A stretch of 64,000 bases of DNA from positions 61,079-125,078 of the forward strand of contig JAOPKB010000017.1 of assembly GCA_025517485.1 (NCBI GenBank), in the 5' to 3' direction. The position numbers and the translations under genes are program-made. Numbering within the stretch: position 1 is the first letter of the stretch; every line of letters begins with the position of its first letter. Shown piece by piece: positions 8,179 to 16,627 of the stretch. The DNA comes from Natronoglomus mannanivorans. Lineage in GTDB: Archaea > Halobacteriota > Halobacteria > Halobacteriales > Natrialbaceae. Under the pieces are notes generated by a model. It was given only the letters and a program-made list of their open reading frames with translations, had not been told where the DNA came from and did no database searches.

Positions 8179-8949
8179 TCAGAACGCGCTGTCGGCGAAC
8201 CCGCCGTCGACGGTGACGACCTCGCCGGTGACGTACGAGGAGGCGTCACTGCCGAGGAAGATCGCCGGCCCCACCATCTCCTCGCGGTCGGCGACGCGGG
8301 CGAGCGGGGTTCGGTCGTCGATCTTCGTTCGCTTCTCGGTTCCCTCGGCGTAGACGTCGGCGTTCTGTGGCGTGATGACGAACCCGGGGGCGATCGCGTT
8401 GACGCGGATCTCGGGGGCCAGCTCCTTGGCGGAGGCGCGGGTGAACGCTTCGACGCCGCCCTTGGCGGCTGCATACGCTGGCAGGTTCGCCATCGAGAGT
8501 CGGGCGGCCAGCGAGGAGATGTTGACGATGCTCCCGCCCTCGTCCATCGCGGGCACGAACGCCTGGGTCACGCGCCTGACACCGTCGAGTGCGATGTCGG
8601 TCACCCGGTCCCACTCCTCGTCGCTGATGCCGGCGACCGTCTCCCGGGAGATCGCTCCCTGCGAGGCGACGACGATATCGACGCCGCCGAACGTTTCCTC
8701 GGCGACGTCCCGCACGTTCGCGAGCGACTCCTGATCTAGCACGTCACAGGTGACCCGGGCCGTCTCCGCACCTTGGTCCTCGAGCAACGCGGCCGTCTCC
8801 TCGACTTTCTCTTCGCCACGGCTGGTCGCGATGACGTCGGCGCCGTCCGCGGCGAAGCCGACGGCGATCGCCTGGCCGATGCCGCTGGTCCCACCGACAA
8901 CGACGGCGCGCTTGCCTTCGACGCTCACCGGCGTGTGCGTGTAGTCCAT
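8179..8949 (-). CDS. Short-chain dehydrogenase/reductase, candidate 2-keto-3-deoxy sugar acid or sugar dehydrogenase
   Basis: A 256-residue classical SDR: glycine-rich 'GGTSGIGQA' near residue 20, catalytic Ser in 'NISSLA', 'YAAAKGG' as the YxxxK pair, and 'APGFVITPQN' after it. The C-terminus 'VTGEVVTVDGGF' is standard. ATG 8949 is chosen because it is next to the fold start; the frame extends to 8988 without support. In the diketo-hydrolase route for L-rhamnose the 2-keto-3-deoxy-L-rhamnonate 4-dehydrogenase is an SDR, so this is a candidate; L-rhamnose 1-dehydrogenase or gluconate-type dehydrogenase are alternatives. It lies back to back with the zinc dehydrogenase at 9075 (125-bp shared promoter region). 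Confidence 0.87.
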   Translation of the reverse strand: MDYTHTPVSVEGKRAVVVGGTSGIGQAIAVGFAADGADVIATSRGEEKVEETAALLEDQGAETARVTCDVLDQESLANVRDVAEETFGGVDIVVASQGAISRETVAGISDEEWDRVTDIALDGVRRVTQAFVPAMDEGGSIVNISSLAARLSMANLPAYAAAKGGVEAFTRASAKELAPEIRVNAIAPGFVITPQNADVYAEGTEKRTKIDDRTPLARVADREEMVGPAIFLGSDASSYVTGEVVTVDGGFADSAF

Positions 8950-9074
8950 GTGTACTGTGAGCACGGGGGTTCTCATGAGCGTTGTCATCTCGGTTACCCG
9001 GCCACGGAGGTGCTTCGTTCACCGCCGACGGTGGATCCCGTGAAGTTATGAGTGTCGCCCGCTGACGTACTCGC

Positions 9075-10118
9075 ATGCGAGGGCTTGCCAAAACGGAACG
9101 AACGGACGGCGCGATGGAACTCATCGACATTGATCGACCGACGCCGGAGGCGGACGAGGCGTTGATCGAAGTCGAGTACGCCGGCCTTTGCGGAAGCGAC
9201 GCGGGGATCTACAAGTTCAAGTCGGCGTTCGAACGGATGAACCTGCCGACGGTCATCGGCCACGAGTACGCCGGGACCGTCGTCGAGGTCGGAGACGGGG
9301 TCACCGACTTCGAGGTAGGTGATCGTGTCGTCGAACGACCCATTCGAGGCTGTGGTTCCTGTTACCAGTGCAAGATCGGCGAGGAGAACGTCTGTCAGAA
9401 CGCGGTGATCACGGGCGTCGACTACCACGGCGCCTACACCGGTTACATCGCCGTCCCCACACGGGCGCTGCAGGCCATTCCGGACGAACTACCGTCACAG
9501 CACGCCGCGATGGTCGAACCGACGAGTATCGGTGCTCGAGCGGTTATCGAAAACTCTCGGACGAGCGCCGGCGATCGCGTACTCGTCGCGGGACCGGGTC
9601 CGATCGGGCAACTCACCGCTCAGGTCGCCCGACGACAGGGCGGGGACGTCGTCGTCGCCGGCGTCGGTCAGGACGCCGAGTATCGGTTGCCCCTCGCGGA
9701 GGAACTCGGCTTCGAGACGCTCAACGTCGAGGAAGACGATATGGAGGCAGCCCGCGACGAGTACACTGACGGCGTCGGTTACGACGTGGTCTTCGACACC
9801 ACCGGCCATCCATCGGGGCTGACGATGGCCGTCGACGAGGTCCGAAAGGGCGGCCAGATCGTCCTCGTTGGACAGACCGGCGAGACGACGATGGAGTACT
9901 CGCCGCTCGTCCGCGCGGAGATCGACCTCCAGTGTTCTTACGCGTCGATGTACGAGGACTTCGAGCGCTCCCTGCGGATGATCGAGGAGGGATCGGTCGA
10001 CGCCGAGACGTTCCTCGACGATCGGTACTCGCTGCTCGAGGCCGACGACGCTTTCCACGCCTTCCTGGCCGGTGAGACGTGCAAACCCGTCTTCGACGTC
10101 TCCGAACTGCGAGAGTGA
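9075..10118 (+). CDS. Zinc-dependent medium-chain alcohol/polyol dehydrogenase 1
   Basis: A 347-residue MDR enzyme of the threonine/sorbitol dehydrogenase type. Catalytic zinc motif 'GLCGSDAG' and 'IGHEYAGTVVEVG'; structural zinc Cys cluster 'CGSCYQCKIGEENVC'; cofactor site 'VLVAGPGPIGQLTAQVA'. It is a close paralogue of the enzyme at 40143-41177, sharing the same motifs and the C-terminal 'ETCKPVF' ending. Substrate is unknown; oxidation of a sugar or sugar acid of the island is likely. A TATA-like box (about 9044-9050) is 30 bp upstream of the ATG. It diverges from the SDR gene and stands as a single-gene unit. Confidence 0.9.
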   Translation: MRGLAKTERTDGAMELIDIDRPTPEADEALIEVEYAGLCGSDAGIYKFKSAFERMNLPTVIGHEYAGTVVEVGDGVTDFEVGDRVVERPIRGCGSCYQCKIGEENVCQNAVITGVDYHGAYTGYIAVPTRALQAIPDELPSQHAAMVEPTSIGARAVIENSRTSAGDRVLVAGPGPIGQLTAQVARRQGGDVVVAGVGQDAEYRLPLAEELGFETLNVEEDDMEAARDEYTDGVGYDVVFDTTGHPSGLTMAVDEVRKGGQIVLVGQTGETTMEYSPLVRAEIDLQCSYASMYEDFERSLRMIEEGSVDAETFLDDRYSLLEADDAFHAFLAGETCKPVFDVSELRE

Positions 10119-10893
10119 ACGGGGACGCAGCCAGTTTCGATTCTTCTTGTTCTGCTCGCTGATCGATATCCTCCTATTGTCGCGATTGACGCCGCAAACT
10201 TCTGGAGAGGCGTCTGTTCACCGCACCCTCGAGGCTGTGAGGGGACACTCGTACTGTAGTAACCACTGAAACTAGTTACCCACCGATCGACAGTCCGCGG
10301 TTCTCGCTCGTACCACTCGCTCCGAACCGCGCTGCTGTCGTGCCATCTGGTTTGCAGTGACTGTCAGTGGCTGCTATACCGAGCGATGGTGAGACTCGAG
10401 TGGGTCGCGGTAGCCGCATTTCCGAATATACCGGACGAGCTCCGTCTCGTCGGGACGATTCAGAAAGAGGAAACGGGGGTTCGGTTCGACCGATGTTCGC
10501 TCTCCGTCGTTTTTCTTCTCGATCGATGTCTATAGACGTTCACCGGTGACCGATCGATCCGCCACGAGCCGTCCCGTGGACGGAACTGTTGTCGGAATGT
10601 GTACAACTGTGTACCTATGTAGTTCGGTGATACCGGACGGTGAACCGTCGCCAGTCGTTTTCTCCCTCAATTCCATTACTATCCTATGTCTGTAATACAA
10701 CGTTGTTGACGTGCTCGACTCATTTCCGTTCAGATCGGGGAAATGTGCGCTGATCCGGTAGCACGAGAGCGTTCTTCGGTTTCTACGGGATCACGTTCCG
10801 CTGTAGAACCGGCTCGATCCGTTTCGAACCCTGTCCGGTATAACCGAACGATGGGCGGTCTAGATGCCCAGTCGAGCTAGAAGCTGTCCGCTC
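10119..10893. other. 775-bp non-coding gap with short repeats and dyads
   Basis: No credible coding region. It holds a dispersed repeat copy (10354-10374), an inverted repeat CCGTCC-CGT-GGACGG (10569-10583), a direct repeat of GTGTAC with 10-bp period (about 10599-10614), and two imperfect members of the TTCGGT...ACCGAA palindrome family (about 10623-10637 and 10833-10847). Both flanking genes point toward this gap, so it is a convergent region rather than a classic promoter region, although the dyads suggest something is bound or transcribed here. Confidence 0.45.
10354..10374. repeat. Dispersed 20-bp repeat, copy 1 (minus orientation)
   Basis: The reverse complement of this stretch matches 18915-18934 closely (AGCCACTGA..GTCACTGC in both). 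The motif is itself near-palindromic (GCAGTGACTG against GCAGCCACTGA). Two copies in intergenic regions 8.5 kb apart suggest a genome-wide dispersed repeat; number of copies elsewhere cannot be seen. Confidence 0.45.
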
Positions 10894-11880
10894 TCAGTCG
10901 AAGGCGGGAATGACTTCCTCGCCGAACAGCCGGATCTGGTCTTCGACGAGGTCCTTTGGCATTCCCGAGTGGTGGAAGCGAAGCGCGAGCTGGTCCAGCG
11001 GGAACCGCTCTTGCATCGCTTCGATCTGCTCGATGATCTGGTCGGGCGTCCCGTAGATAAAGCGGTCGTCCGCGAGTTCCTCGAAGTCCTCGACCGAGTC
11101 GGCGGTCATCAGTGGGTGGGAGAACTCCCCGCCGTACTCCTCGAGGTAGGTTTCGTGGAGGTACTGTTTGCGCTCCATGACCTCCGCCTCGGTTTCGGCG
11201 ATGACGGCCTCGCGCATCAGCGGGTGATCGATCTCGTCCCACTCCTGATCGCTGTCCTCGATGTGTTTTTGCTGGAGTTCTTTGCGGTCCTCGACGATGC
11301 CGAGGTCGGCGACGACGCCGGGTACCCAAGCGTCGGAGAACTTGACCGAGCGGCCGATCTGTTTGTCACCCCAGCCGCCGATCCACAGCGGCGGGCGTGG
11401 GTCCTGGACGGTCTCGGGAAGCGGTTCCCAGTCTTCGACCTCGAAGAACGGACACTCGAAGCTGATCGGCTCGTCGGCCTCGAAGAACTCCTCGATGAAG
11501 CGCAGGCCCTCGATCATCCGCCCGGCGCGTTCGTCCATCGGGACGCCGAAGGCGTCGAACTCCTTCTCGACGTAGCCCAGCCCGACACCCAGGGTGAGGC
11601 GGCCGTCCGAGATGTTGTCCAGCATCGCCGCCCGCTGGGCGACGTGCAGCGGGTGGTACAGTGGCAAAATGAGGACGGAGGTTACTAACTCGAGGTCCTC
11701 GGTGCCTTCGGCGATACTGGTCAGTCGAGTCAGCGGGGAGGGCCAGTAGTTGTCGCCCTCGGTGGCCTGATGGTCGTTGACCCAGCAGGTTTCGAAGCCG
11801 ACGTCCTCGGCTAACTGACACTGTTCGACGACGCCGGTCCACCGGTCGCCGCCCTCGATGGGGAAGATTCCGAATTTCAT
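10894..11880 (-). CDS. Luciferase-like (LLM class) flavin/F420-dependent oxidoreductase 1
   Basis: A 328-residue TIM-barrel protein of the bacterial luciferase-like monooxygenase superfamily, with 'GVGLGYVEKEFDAFGVP' (the usual G-x-G-x-G..E phosphate-binding region), 'DPRPPLWIGGWGDKQIGRS' and the C-terminal 'GTPDQIIEQIEAM'. Members use FMN or the deazaflavin F420, which haloarchaea make; cofactor cannot be decided from sequence. It is cytoplasmic. It sits just before the first ABC importer, divergently placed relative to it, which suggests action on an imported sugar or derivative. TATA-like 'TAATAC' about 25 bp before the ATG supports start 11880. Confidence 0.85.
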   Translation of the reverse strand: MKFGIFPIEGGDRWTGVVEQCQLAEDVGFETCWVNDHQATEGDNYWPSPLTRLTSIAEGTEDLELVTSVLILPLYHPLHVAQRAAMLDNISDGRLTLGVGLGYVEKEFDAFGVPMDERAGRMIEGLRFIEEFFEADEPISFECPFFEVEDWEPLPETVQDPRPPLWIGGWGDKQIGRSVKFSDAWVPGVVADLGIVEDRKELQQKHIEDSDQEWDEIDHPLMREAVIAETEAEVMERKQYLHETYLEEYGGEFSHPLMTADSVEDFEELADDRFIYGTPDQIIEQIEAMQERFPLDQLALRFHHSGMPKDLVEDQIRLFGEEVIPAFD

Positions 11881-12076
11881 ACGCGTACGGTTCTGTGCGT
11901 ATTACTACTACTTATGTATTGGGCTACGGCAGTCGCTTCTCTCGTGTGGGCTGGAGGAGATCAGTGCAGTGGGACTCTCTTCACTTCGTTTGTTAGGCGT
12001 ACGCGCGTGAGATACAAGGACCCGTCTCGTGGGGCTGCCAGAATCACGAGACACGATCGCGAGTGGCCGTCGCTCG

Positions 12077-12280
12077 TCAGTACGGATCGAAGACGTCCCA
12101 GTCGAAGTACGTGATGACCGCCACGATCGCCAACATCGTGAGACAGAGCGCGGCGGTTATTACAGCGACGACGTACGAACCGGTACCGGGCTCGAGATAG
12201 GGATAGGAGAAACCGAGTAAGACGAGAAAGAGAACGTTGATCCCGAACACCATCTTCAATACGGCACGTGTACGCTCCAT
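12077..12280 (-). CDS. Small two-helix membrane protein upstream of ABC importer 1
   Basis: A 67-residue protein with two hydrophobic helices (about residues 8-28 and 36-58) and an acidic C-terminus ending in 'FDWDVFDPY'. I do not recognise a named family. It diverges from the substrate-binding protein gene at 12449 with only 168 bp between, and a TATA-like 'CTATTTATC' about 25-30 bp before its ATG. Similar-sized membrane proteins lie at 19288, 56262 and 56625, each next to an ABC importer operon, so an accessory role for transport is possible but unproven. Confidence 0.65.
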   Translation of the reverse strand: MERTRAVLKMVFGINVLFLVLLGFSYPYLEPGTGSYVVAVITAALCLTMLAIVAVITYFDWDVFDPY

Positions 12281-12413
12281 TGGGTGAGACGTTGTGATCG
12301 AATCGATAAATAGGTTCCCACGCCGTCACGACACGACGATATCACTCGAAATGCGGTCTCTGGGAGGGCCGAACCTCTCATTTTCGGTCGACGTTCGCCG
12401 CCACGGTTTGCGA

Positions 12414-12426
12414 AAGATATATATAA
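12414..12426 (+). promoter_or_regulatory. TATA box of ABC importer 1
   Basis: A run of alternating A and T (AAGATATATATAAG region) centred about 29 bp before the ATG at 12449. This is the expected archaeal TATA position for a leaderless transcript and fixes the start of the substrate-binding protein. Confidence 0.65.
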
Positions 12427-12448
12427 GCCGGTACTAAATAAACATCCG

Positions 12449-14320
12449 ATGCCAGCTGATAACAGGTCCCAGACTAGGTGGCTTAGCCGACGAATGGCCC
12501 TCAAGAGTGGGCTCGTCGGTGGAGCGGCTGCACTTGCAGGGTGTATTGGTGGGGATTCCGACGACGGAAACGGAAACGGAAACGGCGACCCCGGGGCGGG
12601 TGCCGGTGACCCGGTCGACGAACGCGTCGACGAACGGTTCACGATGTCCCTCCACCGAGGGACCTACAACATGAGTAACGCGTCTTGGAATCCGTACGAT
12701 CCCAACAGCGCGATGGCGAACTTCGACCCGCCGGGGCTGATCTACGACCCGGTGCTCATCCACTACCAGAGTCACGATACGTTCCAGGGCGTAATCGCAG
12801 ACGACTGGGAGAAAGACGGCGAGTCGGTACTGGTCGAATTCAACGATAACTGGGAGTGGCACGACGGCGATTCGGTCACCGTCAACGACTGGGCGACGGA
12901 TCTGGACATCAGGTTCGCGATTTCCGACATCACGTCCCCGGACTCGCCGGCGAGCAGTTACATTTCCGACTACGAAGTCGTCGACGACTACGCGATTCGA
13001 TTCGATCTCCACGACGACTACAGTCTGGAATCCCTGCTCGTCAACGAACTCGCCGCTCACATAATGATCAAGGAAGACGTCGGCAGTCCCTCCTTCGGGG
13101 AGTGGCGCGACGACCTTCAGGATGCCGTAAGCGACGAAGACACGCAGGTCGTCTCGGAGTTCCAGGAGTGGTCACCGGAACTCGACGAAGTCGTCGGAAA
13201 CGGTCCGTTCGAGATCAGAGAGGTCACGGACACGACCTTCGTCACCGAGGTCTACGACGGCCACCCCAACGCTGACAACATCTACTTCACCGAGTACGCC
13301 ATCGAACACCACGAAGATCAGGTGCTGGCGTTGATGGAGGAGAACGTCGACGGAATCTCGCTCAACCTGCCCGAGTCGCCGGACGTCATGGAACAACTGC
13401 CCGACCACTACGAGATCAACCGGGACTACGACCACCTCTGGTCGATTCTGTTCAACTTCGGCAACTACGACTTCCCCAACTCGCCGGTCGAGAACCCGTC
13501 TAATCAGCCGATTACGGCGGACGAGCGGGTCCGCAAGGCAATCGCGTACGCGATCGATCGGGAGCAGATCTGGGCGTCGGTTCCCGAAGAGTACGAGTTG
13601 TACGAACTCCCGCCGACGTTCCTCAACCAGACTGCGGTCGACGAGGGACTGATCGATATCGAGGGCTACGACAACTACGATACCGACCAGGATCGAGCCG
13701 TCGAGCTCATGGAAGAAGCGGGATACCAGCGAGACGACGGGCAGTGGTACGACGAGGACGACGAATCCGCCGAGCTCGCACTGCTCGCTCAGTCGGGTAC
13801 CTCCGTCCAGGTCGACGCACTCGACTCCGTCCAGCACCAGCTGAACGACTTCGGATTCGACGCCTCCCTCAACGCGGTCGACGAGGCGAGTTACGGTGAA
13901 GGCCGGCTCAACGGCGATCACGACATCCTCTTCGACAACCACCCGGTGTTCTCGATCATGGGACTGACCTTCGTCGACTTCGTCTGGGACTGGTTCTCCC
14001 AGCTGAATCACGCGGACTACGAGAACACGGACTGGGAAGTACCCGCTGAGATCGGGAACCCTGACAGCGACACCACCGAGGTCAACGTCATGGACCAGAT
14101 CGATCAGCTCCACCTCACCGGCGACAACGAGCACCTGCGCCAGCTGACCTGGTGGTACAACCAGGCACTGCCGATGTACGGCTGCGTCATCGCCGGCGAC
14201 TACGGTGCGATCCGATCCGAGGACTGGCACGTCGACGCTCCCGACGAGATGCTCGACAACCGCGTCGGCGAATTCAATCTGGTGAAGGTTCCGGACGGGG
14301 AATTGATCCCGCGTCAGTAG
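12449..14320 (+). CDS. ABC importer 1, substrate-binding lipoprotein (Dpp/Opp type, probable oligosaccharide)
   Basis: A 623-residue extracellular solute-binding protein family 5 member. The N-terminus has a twin-arginine motif ('SRRMALKSGL'), a hydrophobic segment and a lipobox 'LAGC' with Cys at about residue 32, followed by a Gly/Asn/Asp linker. It is exported by Tat and anchored by lipid. The family is named for peptides, but in archaea many members bind oligosaccharides; the surrounding pectin enzymes argue for rhamnogalacturonan or pectin oligomers (inference). It heads the operon SBP-permease-permease-ATPase, repeated in mirror image at 56982-63328. Confidence 0.92.
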   Translation: MPADNRSQTRWLSRRMALKSGLVGGAAALAGCIGGDSDDGNGNGNGDPGAGAGDPVDERVDERFTMSLHRGTYNMSNASWNPYDPNSAMANFDPPGLIYDPVLIHYQSHDTFQGVIADDWEKDGESVLVEFNDNWEWHDGDSVTVNDWATDLDIRFAISDITSPDSPASSYISDYEVVDDYAIRFDLHDDYSLESLLVNELAAHIMIKEDVGSPSFGEWRDDLQDAVSDEDTQVVSEFQEWSPELDEVVGNGPFEIREVTDTTFVTEVYDGHPNADNIYFTEYAIEHHEDQVLALMEENVDGISLNLPESPDVMEQLPDHYEINRDYDHLWSILFNFGNYDFPNSPVENPSNQPITADERVRKAIAYAIDREQIWASVPEEYELYELPPTFLNQTAVDEGLIDIEGYDNYDTDQDRAVELMEEAGYQRDDGQWYDEDDESAELALLAQSGTSVQVDALDSVQHQLNDFGFDASLNAVDEASYGEGRLNGDHDILFDNHPVFSIMGLTFVDFVWDWFSQLNHADYENTDWEVPAEIGNPDSDTTEVNVMDQIDQLHLTGDNEHLRQLTWWYNQALPMYGCVIAGDYGAIRSEDWHVDAPDEMLDNRVGEFNLVKVPDGELIPRQ

Positions 14321-14416
14321 TAACACGCTAGAACACACTTCGTTTCGCCGATACGACTTTCCCGGGTATCGAATACGACAACACTAATTGGACCACGATA
14401 CGACGTAGTTATACAC

Positions 14417-15412
14417 ATGAACTGGAAAATACGACGGTTCGGCCAGGCTATATTCACTGTCTGGGCAGTGATGACGCTGGCGTTTTTCTTGACACGGATG
14501 ATGCCCGGCAACCCGGTCGATGCGTTCGTCGCGCGGGTCGGACCGGAACTGGACAATCCCCAGGAGGCCTACGAGCTCGCAGAGATTTACATGAACATCA
14601 ACCCCCAGGACCCGATACACGTCGCCTACGTGGATTACATGGCGTCTATGCTTCAGGGTGACATGGGAATGTCGATGAGCCAGAACGACTCGGTCGCCGC
14701 GATCATGGCCGAGGCGATTCCCTGGACGCTGTTCGTCATGAGCTGGGCGATCTTCATCGGCTTCGCGGTCGGCATCTCGATCGGTGCCCTCATGGCCTAC
14801 TGGGAAGGGAGCAAGTTCGACGTCGCGCTCACTGGCTACGCGACGATCATCACGTCGATCCCCTTCTACGTGCTCGCTTTGGTGCTGTTGATTACCTTCG
14901 CCTACCGACTCAACTGGTTCCCGACGTCGGGCCGTCGACCCGAGGGTGTCGAGGCCGGGTTCAACATCCCGTTCATTCTGGGAATTATCCACCACGCGGT
15001 GTTACCCGTCTTCTCGATGTTCGTCGCCTCCGGCGTCGCTTCACTGACCATGCGCGGAAACAGTATCCGCGTCCTCGGTGAGGACTACCTCCGAGTCGCC
15101 CGGCTTCGTGGCCTGCCCGACCGGACGATCGCCGTCCAGTACATCGCTCGCAACGCCATCCTCCCGATGTACACCGGCCTCATGATCGCCATCGGCTCGA
15201 TGTTCGGCGGCGCCGTCGTCCTCGAGGAGATCTTCACCTACCGAGGGATGGGCTACTACATGATTCAGGCCGTGCGAGCGCGCGATTACCCGCTGATGAT
15301 GGGCGCGTTCACCGTCATCACGATCGCGGTCGTGATCGCGTTGTTGATCGCCGACCTGACCTACGGTAAAATCGACCCCCGTGCGGGGAACGAGGATCAC
15401 GATGCGTTCTGA
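14417..15412 (+). CDS. ABC importer 1, DppB-type permease
   Basis: A 331-residue inner-membrane subunit beginning with the typical first helix ('FGQAIFTVWAVMTLAFFLTRMMPGNPVD'; cited here in part) and ending with the DppB-type cytoplasmic loop 'YLRVARLRGLPDRTIAVQYIARNAILP' (coupling-helix EAA-like motif) and last helices. About six transmembrane segments. It follows the binding protein by 96 bp and its 3' end overlaps the next permease by 11 bp, which indicates translational coupling. Confidence 0.93.
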   Translation: MNWKIRRFGQAIFTVWAVMTLAFFLTRMMPGNPVDAFVARVGPELDNPQEAYELAEIYMNINPQDPIHVAYVDYMASMLQGDMGMSMSQNDSVAAIMAEAIPWTLFVMSWAIFIGFAVGISIGALMAYWEGSKFDVALTGYATIITSIPFYVLALVLLITFAYRLNWFPTSGRRPEGVEAGFNIPFILGIIHHAVLPVFSMFVASGVASLTMRGNSIRVLGEDYLRVARLRGLPDRTIAVQYIARNAILPMYTGLMIAIGSMFGGAVVLEEIFTYRGMGYYMIQAVRARDYPLMMGAFTVITIAVVIALLIADLTYGKIDPRAGNEDHDAF

Positions 15413-16553
15413 AGACGATTCCACCACGACGAACGAAAGCACCGACGCCGCCGGCGCTCCCGGCTCGGTCGACGAGTTGATCCCCGATTCCGGTGGCTCG
15501 ACCGACGACCGTTCGGACGCGACGGTGCGAAGCGACGGCGGAACGGTCGATACCGACTCGCCGTTCGAGACGACTTCGACCGTCACCGAGACCCGCGGCG
15601 ACCGGATCGATCGCTTCCTCGAGGAGTACATTCGAACGCCGTGGTCGATTCTGCGAAACGACTGGCGAGCGATGGTCGGCTTCGCGATCGTCAGTTTCTA
15701 TATCATCGTCGGAACGGTCGGCGTCTATCTGGTCGATTCGACCTATCCGGCCCACGGCCCGCAGATGGTCGGTGCGTTCGAGAACTGGGACTTCCCGCTC
15801 GGAACCACCTCGGCGGGGAGGGACGTCCTCGCGATGACAGTTCACTCGACGCCCTCGATTCTCATCATGATGGCCTCGGGTGCCGTATTCACCATTGTCG
15901 TCGGGACATTCTTCGGCGTGGTCGCCGGCTACAAAGGCGGGATCGTCGACACCGCACTCAGCACGATCACCGACGTGTTCATCAACATTCCCGGTCTTCC
16001 GCTGGTCATCGTGCTCGCGACGCTGCTCGAGGACTGGATCAACAACCCCGTCACGCTCGGCGTGCTGTTGGCGGTTGCGGCGTGGGCGGGGCTGGCTCGT
16101 GCGATCCGCTCGCAGGTGCTGACGATCCGGAACGAGTCGTTCGTCGAGTCGGCGCGAGCGATGGACCTGTCGACGCGGTGGATCCTCACGAAGGAGATCC
16201 TGCCACACCTGATGCCGTACATCGTCGTGAACATGGTCAACGCGGCCCGCACGATCATCTTCGCGGCCGTCGCGCTGTACTTCCTGGGCGTGCTTCCGTT
16301 CTCGGACGCCAACTGGGGAGTCATGCTGAACAACGCCTACCACGCCGGTGCGCTCTACCGGCCGTCAGCGTACCACTGGTTGCTTACCCCGATGATCGCC
16401 ATCTCGGGGATTGCGATCGGGCTCATCCTGCTCGCCCAGTCGCTGGACCGCGTGTTCAACCCCCGGATCAGGGCCCGCCACCAGGACGTCGGTGGCGACG
16501 AGACGCTGGAACCGGACGCAGAGGACGATACCAAGGAGATGATGAACGTATGA
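15402..16553 (+). CDS. ABC importer 1, DppC-type permease
   Basis: A 383-residue second permease subunit. The first ~75 residues are a hydrophilic, Ser/Thr/Asp-rich cytoplasmic extension before the first helix; the DppC motifs follow ('PLGTTSAGRDVLAM', 'AWAGLARAIRSQVLTIRNESFVESARAMDLS'). ATG 15402 lies inside the end of the previous gene (11-bp overlap); an alternative in-frame ATG at 15381 would lengthen the overlap and is less likely. The stop overlaps the start of a 25-codon open frame (16550). Confidence 0.92.
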   Translation: MRSEDDSTTTNESTDAAGAPGSVDELIPDSGGSTDDRSDATVRSDGGTVDTDSPFETTSTVTETRGDRIDRFLEEYIRTPWSILRNDWRAMVGFAIVSFYIIVGTVGVYLVDSTYPAHGPQMVGAFENWDFPLGTTSAGRDVLAMTVHSTPSILIMMASGAVFTIVVGTFFGVVAGYKGGIVDTALSTITDVFINIPGLPLVIVLATLLEDWINNPVTLGVLLAVAAWAGLARAIRSQVLTIRNESFVESARAMDLSTRWILTKEILPHLMPYIVVNMVNAARTIIFAAVALYFLGVLPFSDANWGVMLNNAYHAGALYRPSAYHWLLTPMIAISGIAIGLILLAQSLDRVFNPRIRARHQDVGGDETLEPDAEDDTKEMMNV

Positions 16554-16627
16554 TTCGACGATCTACTCTCACTACCCACGACGACCGAACCGACGGCCGA
16601 CTCGCCGCCTCGGAGGTGGGCCGATGA
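16550..16627 (+). CDS. Putative 25-residue coupled mini-ORF between permease and ATPase genes
   Basis: The ATG overlaps the permease stop (ATGA at 16550-16553) and its TGA overlaps the ATPase ATG (ATGA at 16624-16627). The peptide starts 'MIRRSTLTTHDD' and is rich in Arg, Thr and Asp. A minute open frame (7 residues, 'MSALTTL') occupies the same place in the second importer operon and also overlaps the ATPase start. It may serve only to carry ribosomes from permease to ATPase; whether the peptide is stable is unknown. Confidence 0.4.
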   Translation: MIRRSTLTTHDDRTDGRLAASEVGR

